This document shows, piece by piece, positions 33,450-44,239 of a stretch of DNA of 64,000 nt (within the stretch, counting starts at the first letter, position 1; each line of letters opens with the position of its first letter). A program made the position numbers and the translations under genes. Under the pieces are notes generated by a model. The model was given only the letters and a program-made list of their open reading frames with translations, searched no databases and was not told where the DNA came from. The stretch lies in contig JAGYVD010000001.1 of NCBI GenBank assembly GCA_021209875.1, forward strand, positions 4,402,001-4,466,000, in the 5' to 3' direction. This DNA is from Rosellinia necatrix. Lineage: Eukaryota; Ascomycota; Sordariomycetes; Xylariales; Xylariaceae.

Positions 33450-36400
33450 TCAATCAGGCCCGAGCTCGCTACTGACGTATCCAATCTGTCGCCTGGCACC
33501 AGGGGCGGCACTGTTCAGATTGGCGGCGAGCGTGCTTTGGCTATCGACCAGTTTCTTCTGTTCCTTAAGGCGTGTTGTGAAGCGTGCGTCGGCCGCCTTG
33601 TCGAACCTCTCCATCTCCTCGCGCTCACGTAGGCGGATGCTGCTGATCTGGTTCGCATTGCCCACTCGCTCGTTCCCTATGTTACGCTCCCATTCGAGCA
33701 GCCGCGTCTGCTTTTGGCCCTCGATGGCGAGCTCGGCATCACCGATAGCACGCGCCCGCGTTACGCTCGCTTTAGTCAGGTCCTCTTGATGCTGCAAGTC
33801 TGCGTTTTGTTTTGCACGCTGCTGGCGCAAAGCGGAGTTGAAAATACTTTCTTCGGCACGAGCACGCTCCTGTAGTGCGAGAATGTCTGTATTATGTGCC
33901 CGCTTCTTCCGTGCTTCCTCGAATTCGGCTTGACTGGCCCATATCTCAGCCTGTACCGCCGCTAGATCTTTGCTTCTTTGGATTGCCAAGGAATGCTGTT
34001 CATTATCCATCCGAAGGCTTTCTAGCCGAGCTCTACGCTCTTCTTCTTCACGTTGGATGTGAGAGGGGAGGCCTACCGCATCATCTGGTTGCGGCCCCGA
34101 GTTCGCGTAATATACTTTAATGCATCGGTTTGATTGTAGTAGCCGTAAAAGTTCCGTCTTCTTGTCCGAGTCTGGAAGCACACGTTCCGCATACATTGAG
34201 GGCGAAAATGTGTATTTCCCATCATTATACTGATTGAACGGTTTGTTAATGTCTTTCCAGAGACCAGTTCTTAAGAGCACTCTCGTTGTAGCCAGAGGGT
34301 CAGCCGACTCCATCGCCAGTAGAAGGATTGACTTGCCCTCTGACTGGATGGTGATATCAGTGCCACTTTGTAATAAGAATTCAATGGCCCTCTCCATCGT
34401 CTTTTCCTTGCTCAGCGTCATTTGAATAGAGTCGGTGGCGTGCAGGCAAAGCTCCGCTAGGGCACTACGTCCGTTGTGCAGGGGGCTTGGGAAATCCGGG
34501 TCGTGCCTATACTCTATCAATACCTGCATGGCCTGAACATTTAGCTCTCGCGCGGCATTATGAAGGGAGCCATCATTCTTCGATGCCCCTGCAGCCAAGA
34601 GATTCGACATCATAGCGACAGCTAAGTCCCCCCCAACAGCCGATGCCATAGAGAGTGGTGAATTCCCAAGTGCATCCGTCACGTCAACATCGGCGCCCGC
34701 AAGTAATAACAGTCTTGCTACATCTTGACGGCGCTCCCGAATAGCTACCATAAGTGGAGTAACATGAGATGTCGCGGTCTCGAAGTTAACCTTAGCTGTT
34801 TATAGAGTTAGCAGAACGACTACAGCAACTAGACGATGGATTCCACCTACAACCTCTCTCAACTAGCAGATTAATAATTCCCGTACTAATTTTTTTTTGC
34901 GGCTGAAGTAATGCCCACATAAGTAAACTTACTGGCTCTTCCTCTTCAAACTCACTTATAGCCCTAAAGGTTGTCATTTGGTCGTGGTAAAATCCAGTAT
35001 CCAACAAGGCTTCTAAGATTTTGGTCGATCGCGGATACTGGGATAGTGCTCGGATGACGACGGGGCCAGAATCTGGATACTCGAACATGACGTCCAATTG
35101 GCTATTCCCGTCACGATATTCTGTGAATAGGGTAATAAGCTCATGAGCCTCATCCTCAGTGACTGGTGCGTCGAATATTGTAGGGAACGCTAAGGTGAGC
35201 GTTTCTACACTTGGTTTTTCGGCTAACAATCGCGCGAGGAGCTCTGAATTACCGTGGGCCGCCGCAAGTTGCAAGGCTTCACCGTGGTTAAAATTAACAT
35301 CTGCGCCGTTTTTCAACAAAAGGTCCACAAAGGAGTGGGTAACCGATTGAGGAGCCGTAATATGCTGTTTAAGGACAGCGACAAGCGCTGACCCTACTCC
35401 GTCCCCTTTCGCCCCTTTTGCGAGAAGGCTTGTGGCAATCTTCAATCCTCGCTCGGAAACCCACGAACTTGAGTCACCGAAACGGAACGCTCTCCCGAAT
35501 ACCAACGACGCATCTTCGCTGGCTACACGAGACCCAAGTAGTTCTTCAAATAGCTCGGCAGGTAGATTTGAAGTAGCGTCAATTAGAGTCTGACAATTGT
35601 TCACAACCGGTGATGCTCTGTGGTTTATTAAGAGGTGGATTAACCTCTCTTCGGGCTCCTCTTCATTGACGGCTCGATGTAGGGCAGAATGAACGGCACT
35701 GGGAACTAATTTGCCTGCCCTAAAAAGCCAGTCGATGACCGTAAATCTGGTATCTCTGCTGAGGTCCCAACATGCATCAAGACCACGAACAAGTGTGCTA
35801 GAGGATGGTTTCTTCTGGTATCGCGTCAGCGCATTGATTTCACGGTTTCGGTAATTTCACTTACCTGTTGCCCCCTACCGTTTTCGCCAACTTCAGCGAT
35901 ACCGAGAAGAAGCTCCAGACTTCCTAGAAACGCACTTCTAACGGCCTTTTCGACAGCTTCGCCATTGCTGTAGTCAGGGCTTGCACCGGAATCCAGTAAA
36001 AGCCTCACTATCTCTTTTCCTTCATCACCATACCGAACAGCTGAAACTAATTGGATATCAACCACTTCTCCCGAAACCCCTCGCTGGAGGAGCAGTCTGA
36101 AAATTTCCGCCCGCTTTTTCAGGTTGCCTACTTGTGTGGCCCCCTGAAATCCCTTTTGTAGGGTTTTAGGGGAGACCTTCATATTTCCTGCTAGTAACAT
36201 TTCCAACACGCCAACAGCCCCCGCCTTGCAAGCTTCGACAACCGCTTGCCCGTCTTTGTGTTCAATACTGCCACCATTTTTGACGAGTATCATGCCGAAT
36301 TCCAAGTCGCCGTCTGATGCTGCAGCAAGCAGTGCGTCAGATATTACCTCACCGGATACACCAGCTGCCAGTAGGCAATTGCATAATAGAATTCTCAACG

Positions 36401-39378
36401 CTTGATTTTTAATCTTAAGAGCTTCTGCAAATCTTGCATCGAGGACATCTGCAGTGAAACTCTTCCTGCTAAGAATCAACTCAACGATATCTTTATTCTC
36501 ATTCTTGATCGCCTCGGCGAGGGCCAGACCATCTGAAGTATCAGCATGTATGAGAAGGCTGTTTATTAAAGGAATATCGTTTGGGTGTGTTTGAACCGCG
36601 AAGACGAGGGCTCGGTTAACCTCACTTGGAGGCATACCATGGTCTAATAACTTCTGGGCATAAGTGAGCCGATCCATCGGATCACGAATACGCAGAGCGC
36701 AAGGCATGACCCACGCAAGGGTCATAGGTGATGGCGAGGCCGTCATGAGAATCTCCACTATTTGCATGCTTGATGCTGAAACAGCACAACCGAGGGCCTC
36801 GCCGTTAGATGCGTTCACGTCAGCTCCACTAACCAAGAGTGATTTGAGTGACGCAAAGTTCCTCTCTGATGGTGGAGCTTTTGTCAGAATTTTCACTTCA
36901 TCAACTAGGAGGTCGCTCATTGCGCCTTTCGATTTCGTTCGGTTTAGGAGTGCGGTGAGATTATTGGTCTTAGCCGAAGATGCAGGGAGTTTCCCTAAGC
37001 TCTTCAACGCTCGATCTATGCTTTCATCATTTGGTTGTCCGATCCCAAGAATCAGATGCAGTATTTCAGGGTCTGGGTTCTGCGCAGCATGCTCAACTAT
37101 AGATCCTTGATTGATGTTCACGTTTGCATTCCCCTGTTGGAGTAGAGCTCTGATCAGTCGTTTATCGGTAGGCTTCGTAACGATAGCTGAATCTAAGGCA
37201 ATAGACACCTCGTCTGTGCCTTTGATGGCACCTGACCTGAGTAGCATAGTGGTCATCTGGAGCCTCAGTGAACTATCCGTTACCTGAATGGCCCTTGGTA
37301 TTGCTCTCGCTATGGTCTTTTCTGTTGGTTTCCCATTGAGAAGCATTTCAAGGAGGTTTACACTAATAAACAGATGATGAAAATTAGCAGAGTTTACTTA
37401 TTGTGAAGGGTTCAATGTGAATATAGTATGCTAGAGCAAGGCGAACAATCTTGAATAACGTACTCGTTTTGGGCAATCGCGGCAGTTATGACATGGCCCT
37501 CATTGAAGTTTACATCAGCATGATGACGGAGAAGAAGGGATATCAAATTCTCGTCCCGACCGGGTGATTGTTCGTTAATCGCGTTCTCAAGAGCGGAATG
37601 CATACAAGGGCCCGAAAGCCCCGCTCGTAAGAAAAGCTCAGTGAGCTGATATCTGTCAGACTTAGGGAGATTCCGCGTGCTTGGATATACTTGAGCGAGA
37701 GCAACGTGGCTTGGGGGCTTGTGAGTAAGGATGAGATCTGCAATAGCAATGTTCCCTTTTTGGACCGCAACTTGAAGTGCGAGGGCACCTTTATAGTCAG
37801 TTGACGCAGTTTCCCATCGCCGGGGTTTTGTCTGTTGGACCGGCTTATTCGCATTTTGGCCAAGGGGTATTTCATCAATCTGGGTTGACGGTGCAAGCAG
37901 TATTTTCACTGCTCCCACGTCTCCAACTTCGGCCGAATCAATTAATGCTTCGTCAATGGGAGCCCCCATTGCGCCTTCTTTTAGGAAAGCGGTAAGGAGA
38001 TACTGGCGGTCCTCAAATCTAATGTCCTTTGACAGGAGTTCTACACAATCTGATGCGTTTTTAGGACTCATCCGAGCTGTTCCACTCAATATGACCTTTA
38101 CGAGATCGATCTTGCCTTTGGAGACCGCTTTTCTGACGGCTACCGCATCTTGATACTCGATGGAGGCACCGTTGGTGACTAATAAACGTACCATTTCTAA
38201 AAAAGATATAGCACTTGCGTGCACCAAAGCCTGGGCAACGGGGATGCCCTCCGCCCCAGCACAAAGCAACGTCTCAGCGATGGCCATCTTTTCATTTGGG
38301 TTAATATTTTGGTGTCGCATAAGTTGCTCGAATGCCTCGTTTATTCCCGGCTGTTGTGGTGGCCTGTTGCCGAGTACTAGAGCCAGTATTATATCTCTAC
38401 GCCCAAGACCAATTGCGGCCTTGAGCGCTGCCGCTGCGTCGTGATTACCATCCGCTATTGATTGGCTCAGATGAATGACAGTGTCCAGGCAACCTGCTCT
38501 GGCAGCCTCTACCATGGATTGAGAAACCCAAGGCGCTGGCGGCCGTCCCTCGGAGCCCATAATCATGGCAATTAGACCTGGTTGTCCACCAACTGCACAC
38601 TGTAAGGCTTGTGGTTAGCTGCTGTCATTCTTTGCGTGGCCTATGAAGTGAAACCTTCGACCAGAATAAATTTCCGAGGCACAACTGTCCTAGGAAAGCA
38701 CCGTTCTGCCCTTGAAATTGCCAAGATAAGAAGATAGGGACTCGGAGGATTGCTTACAGCTTGACGAAACGCATCCTGCCCGTCCGCTGTTTGCGATGCA
38801 GAGACCCCATAGCGGATTAATAGCTCGACAATTGCGTCGTCCCTGTTCCGCATGGCCATTGGTAACGACGTGTCCAGGGCTAGGGCATCGGCAAACGGCA
38901 GCAGGACCTCAACCATTTCTAGCTGCCGATTCTTGACTGCGATTTGGAGGATTTTGCTTCTTTCGGATAGATCCAGGCTCCTCCTTCTACTTAGCAGGCT
39001 GGTGCGGCTCTTTTGAACAAGGTTGAGGTTGCCGCCGAGCGCATTGAGCTTAGTGATCAGTGCCTCAGCAACGCCTGGTGAGCCCTGGTCCGTGATGTGG
39101 CCTACGAGGGCCTCGTATATTTCTTTATATTCCCAACTTGCCTTCTTCGCCGTGAAGGCTCTGGAGAGCCCTCCCTTGAAAGGCACATTTTGAGATTCCG
39201 AAACCCGCTGCTTCTTAAGCAGCTCCTCCGCGAGGAAGACGTCATCATGGGTACGATAGGATGGCGGCTGTTCTGGCTTAGGCTTCGGCGACGGTGGAAC
39301 CTGTATGGAGAGGCCATATTCCTCGCTTAACTGCCAGAGCCGATCGAGCTGAGCGTCCTGGGAAGGAGCCGCTGCCAT
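33450..39378 (-). CDS. Giant ankyrin-like repeat protein with C-terminal coiled coil
   Basis: Five exons: 39378-38686 (donor uncertain), 38599-37464, 37362-35865, 35814-34854, 34795-33450; phases agree, about 1,877 residues. The N-terminal ~130 residues are polar. Residues ~130-1,600 are built of helical repeats resembling ankyrin: blocks such as LLLKNGADVNFNHGEALQLAA and LLLAGADVDVTDALGNSPL alternate with blocks of the type AFP..R...TELFLRAGLSGP..H-ALENA. The last ~230 residues are a charged coiled coil (REEEERRARLESLR, FDKAADARFTTRLKEQKKLV). I see no NACHT, kinase or protease motif. Ankyrin arrays mediate protein binding; the partner is unknown. Exon 1-2 and 4-5 junctions use weak donors (GTTGTG, GTTGTA). 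The MAAAPSQD start is preferred over an in-frame upstream ATG at 39483. Confidence 0.8.
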
Positions 39379-41083
39379 AGTGTAGCCTTCCGAAGCATGT
39401 GATTTGGATGTGATACCCGATTGGCCGTGATGCCGGTATGAGTTGACGGAGAGTTTAAACCAAGAATACGTCGCGTCTGACAAACGCCGCCTTGCTAGTC
39501 AGAGTTCGGGTGGAAATTATAAACCTGCCGCAATATAAGGTGTACAAATGGTAGGCTCCTGGGCGCCGGTCAAGTCATCTCGCAACCTTACTATCCCAGC
39601 AACGACCGATCTCAAGATCGCAGCGAGATGGGGGAGAACCTGGCGTTTGACAAGGTATGTGTGGCTTGCGTGCTATATTGGCACCAGCAATGCCGGACTA
39701 TACACTAAATTCCAGGGATATAGCTATATGTGAAGGGACGAAACGGGTTGACAATTGATTCTCGCCCTGGGTGGGATCGCCCTTGGAAATGTGATTTGGT
39801 AAATAAGGGGAAGCCGAAAATGGTAGTCATGAACTCGGTAGCTAAGTACCTAGGGTTAGGCGAGTAGGTAGGTCGGCAGGTAGTATAAATGTCAATCGGA
39901 AGCGCGCGCTTGGTAGCTATCATTAGGAGGAATAGACCAGGAACTTGAAAGCCCGGGACGGTTGAGAAGTAGATTAGGTATTTCTACCTTACCTAGGATT
40001 AGGTAGAGTTTAAGCTGCAGAGGGAGGAAGGCACCCGTCAAGGTGCTCAGCCACTTTGACTTTCGGAAATCGGGATGCCGCAGCAGCTGCCTTGGCACCC
40101 ACAGACATACTTATGTACTGGGGTCAGCTTAGCTCAGGTACACTTTATGTATGTATTTCATGCTATCTGGTGCAGATAGATGAGGTAACTACCAACAGGT
40201 CGACACTATGTCACTGCACCTAAAGCTTGATTGGCCAATCTAAATTAAAACATTGGGGGGTTGGCATCGAATGACAAGAATGTTGCATATCAGGATGGGT
40301 GGCTGGTCTGGGTCGATCTCGGACTCGACTCTGGGTAACCCTCTACATTGGGAAAAGGTTATCTAATTGATAGCTATTTTCTAGGAAGATGCGAGCAGGT
40401 AGGTAGGTACCTAGAGGTAAAATATCTTCTTCTAGGAGCCCTAGCTAGCGGGTCACGGTTTTACAGCTTTACAGCTTTACAGCTTTACACCTTTCCACCT
40501 TTCTCTTGCTCGCTTTATTATTCCTTTAAGGCATGTGTAAGTTTTACAAGGCGCTAGCTTTATGCACTCTGCGGGTGCCTGGACTGGCGCCACACGTCAA
40601 TAAATTACCATCTTTGAACCATGAGCGGCACAACTCCGCTGCCCAGCCCGCATGCCACGTACAATGCCGCGCAAGCAAGCCTTTCCAATCATGGTACCGA
40701 GCGCATCATGGCCTATTGCACATGCCTGCCCAGCCATGGAAGGCAGGTAGACACACAATCCATGGGAGTACACCTGGGTTAGGTAATCGGGAACTTCGAG
40801 CCGCCGCCTCCTCCTATGCAGCGCCTACACGTCCCACTTGCTCAAAAGCATATTACTCACGGGTCATATCTTGGTGCACCCTAACATCAATTTCAAGGTG
40901 AGACAAACATACACGGTTGTTTCCTCTCGTTTAAATGTGTAATTCGTGTTAGATTGTGGATGTTCCTTTCGTTTTATGTCTTCTATGCTCCTACCAGTAT
41001 TCTCCGATTAAATTGTGATCTTTTAGATTATGCCATTACATGGTTTCCAGCTTCTTGTATCCTCTCCCTTCTATCTTTCCTTT
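39379..41083. other. Intergenic region, epimerase 3' / ankyrin gene promoter
   Basis: Upstream of the ankyrin gene and downstream of the epimerase, both on the minus strand. Contains TAGGTA words (39843-39880, 40395-40415) and a TTTACAGC tandem repeat. No gene recognised. Confidence 0.5.
40460..40489. repeat. TTTACAGC tandem repeat
   Basis: Three exact head-to-tail copies of the octamer TTTACAGC followed by a partial fourth (TTTACAC). Confidence 0.85.
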
Positions 41084-42499
41084 TCACGAGCTCTTGGCCT
41101 TCAGGGCATCGAGAAATTCTGCCGGGGGTTCTTGTCTGTAACCTTTGGGATTGTTTGATACCCAACGCCAGAGGTCCTGGCACGCCGTTTCCATAGTGAG
41201 CTCCGTCTTCCAGTTCAACTCCACATTTGCTCTTGTTGGGTTGGCCGTGAGATCTAAAACATCGCCTTGTCTCCGGGGAACAATTTCGTAGGGTAATTGG
41301 CGGCCCACAACGGCGCTGAAGGCCTTGATAATCTCAAACACGGTGCTTCCGCGACCAGAACCTAGATTCCATGCCTTGACACCAGGCTTGTGCTCTCGCA
41401 GGTTGTTTAGCGCGACCAGATGACCGCGGGCAAGATCGAGGACATGAATGTAATCCCGGATGGCGGTTCCGTCACGGGAAGGATAGTCTTATTCCATATG
41501 AGTACTTTCGCTTCTCCAACATATTTAGGGTATAAAACTTACCGTCACCGAATACTAAGAGCGTAGGCCGGTCACCGGTGGCTACTTTTCCAAGCAGCGG
41601 GAGTAGATTGTATGGGACTCCCTGTGGGTCTTCTCCCATGATCCCACTAGGGTGTGCACCACATGGATTAAAATAACGAAGGTTGGCACCATTCCACTGT
41701 TCAAAGGGCTTTCCGGCCTTTTGGGCATTTTGGCGTTCCGCAGAAATGAAGTCTTCAATGATGCTCTCGACTGTGGACTTGGTCCTTCCGTACGTGTTCG
41801 TTGGGCCGATCGGGCAATGCTCAGGAATAGGGATCATGTTTTCGAAACGAGTAGCGTCGCCATAGACGGTGGCCGAGGACGAGAAGACAATGTTTGTAAC
41901 ATTGTGCTTCTTCATGGAGGTGAGGAGAGATATAGTGCCGCCGACGTTCACGCGATAGTATTCCAGTGGGATCTCAGCAGATTCTCCAACGGCCTGAATC
42001 ATGCATTGGTCAGACACGAACACGTTTTGGTCGTAGGACAATGGCGGCGTAGAAATGGCGACAAGACTTACCTTGAGGGCTGCGAAATGGATAACGCTGT
42101 CAATGGCTGGATGAGCGGCAAAGACTTTGTCTAGATCCTCTCCATTGGTGAGGTCGACCTTATGAAACGCAGGACGCTTGTCGCATATTAGCTCAATGCG
42201 GTCGAGAGCGACTTCGGACGAGTTGTAGAGATTGTCAACGATGACAACGTCATAGCCAGCCTCGAGAAGGGCTAGAGATGTGAATGAGCCGATATAGCCC
42301 GTGCCGCTGCCTCAATTACTACGTTAGCTAACCCATTGTCCGATGTCTCGTTAGGCTCTACGTGGGTATGGCTACGATGGCGCCAAGCTGTCTATTAGAG
42401 CACAAGCACAATTTCACACGCAACCCGTGCGCGCGTGCAAGGCCGCCGCTCTCCGGAAGACTAGACTTACCCGGTGACGAGGATTGTTCCCACAGGCAT
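41084..42499 (-). CDS. UDP-glucose 4-epimerase
   Basis: Four exons: 42499-42471, 42306-42072, 41993-41543 and 41487-41084; phases 2, 0 and 1 agree; 372 residues, the usual GalE/Gal10 epimerase length. The NAD-binding motif TGGTGYIGS (Gly10, Gly13, Gly16) is created by the first splice. The catalytic SSSATVYG and Y-x3-K (TYGRTK, Tyr156, Lys160) are present, as are the substrate region NLRYFNPCGAHPSG and the C-terminal KAWNLGSGRGSTVFE. It interconverts UDP-glucose and UDP-galactose in the cytosol (Leloir pathway, cell-wall precursors). It lacks the mutarotase domain fused in yeast Gal10, as is normal in filamentous ascomycetes. The protein ends DALKAKSS. Confidence 0.95.
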
Positions 42500-44239
42500 C
42501 TTGACTAAATCTTAGTAGAATACGGTCTGGAGGTTTATAGTCGCGACGGGTGGAAATTTAGTAAAGCGAAAGGGGAATGTAGGATAGGTCGGAATTAGAA
42601 CACGATGCAACAGTGAATCTGGGTAGGCAGTCGGTCAATAAATAAAGGCAAGGTTTATGGTGTCAAGGAAATAATTTGGGGCATAATTTGAGGGGTTTGA
42701 CTGGTGGTCCCCCTCTGTTCTCTCTCGCGGCCCCTGGCCTGGCCATCTGCCCCTCTGTCCCCACTGGTTATCCACCTGCCCCTCGTTTTCCCGAGTTTCA
42801 GAATGGGCCTACGTGATTGGCTAAATAAGTGAAGATCATGAAGATCTTCAAGTTGGAACCTTAAAATACGCAAATCTTCGTGTTGGTCATTTGGCGAGGA
42901 ATTTGATAGGCAGAGTATACGGAGGTACTAAGCAGCAGACCAAAAAAAGCCGTCGTAGTATATTCGAGGCGAGGGACTTTTCTGTCGACCTACTGTAGGG
43001 TAGAGTAGGTATATATGTATTGCATAGTAAAGAAGATATATTAATTCAATAGTCCACGTTTCTAATGTTCGCACAGGGCCCATCCGTGTATCGTTGTCGT
43101 AAGCCTTGCGCCAAGGCGTGGTTTGGGCCGTGTGGCGGTGTACTAAATGGCTGCCTAAGCCACTGCATATAGGTATATAGGTACCTAGGTACCTGCCCGA
43201 GGCAGGTAAGGTACATAGTACCTACCTGTAGGTGCTAGTGCCTCAATGGAGAAAGCTTAACCTCAAGCTGGTAGGTCCCCACCTGACACGCGACGACGCG
43301 CTCAAATGTAGGTACACCACCACCTCTCATTGCCTACTTCTACCTGACTTACAGTCGCAAGAGGTACCTAGCTAGGTAGGTAGGGTGGACGATTACGCTA
43401 TCTGCAACACCAGGTATCTAGAGGTAGTTACTTCCCAAGTGCTAAGTTATCCCGCGCTAAAGTACATGCGTCTTTCGTGCAACGTTAGACGACGCATTCG
43501 ATATTCAAGACCCTCGCATCCTTTGACCCAGGCTGCCTACCTACTTAATCTATCTAACTTATCTATCGGTCTGGACAAAGCCACCCGCCGCCGTACGATT
43601 CAACTACGTCAGAGCCCATTTATTGTTCCCGCACCCACGTCACAAATCCATCCTCGGAAACGGAAAGTCTCAGGCAAGGCTGCACACACCTTTCCGAGTC
43701 ACCGCTCGCCACCTTTGTGCAATTCCCGTTGCACGCGGCTGCTCGTCTGATAGCACCGAGAGTCCGTCGCCACAAAAAGCGCCGTCGTCTAGGACTGAAG
43801 CACGCTTGCAGCCCTGTAAAGCCAGCTGGTGCCGTGTCGGGCTTGTTTTCTGCTCTTCCGAAACTGTTCATCTACTGTTGTCTATTCGGCAATCCTACAT
43901 CACCAACACCAACGCCACTCTCATCCCGCTGACACGCCTATCCAACCTGGCGCTTTGTGGAATCGATAGCCCGGTTCGTGGATTTGGCGTTGTGAGTTTG
44001 CCTTCATTCCTCTGCCCCAGTAATCCCTTTTAAGAGGTCTTGGTTGGGCCCAAATATACGATAAGACATTATCCCCACCCCTCCTGTTCCTCCCCCTCTC
44101 CTTCACTTGCGTAAGCACCTGGCCATGTTTGTTTTTCGCTCAAGTGATCAATGATGCACTAACGGACAACTCTAGACACGGATGGTCGCGGGTCTAGGTG
44201 GCCCAGGGAAAGTCTTACCAAGATAGTCGTTTATTCTTC
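42500..44239. other. Divergent intergenic region, epimerase / SUN protein
   Basis: Shared upstream DNA of two divergent genes. TAGGTAC/GTACCTA words are dense at about 43160-43240 and 43365-43385. Short plus-strand frames at 43385-44030 have no domain content and no signal peptide. Part of the right side is probably the 5' untranslated region of the SUN gene. Confidence 0.5.

Noticed and set aside
43385..44033. Overlapping plus-strand frames upstream of the SUN gene
   Set aside because: No domain, signal peptide or splice link; composition is that of a leader/promoter region.
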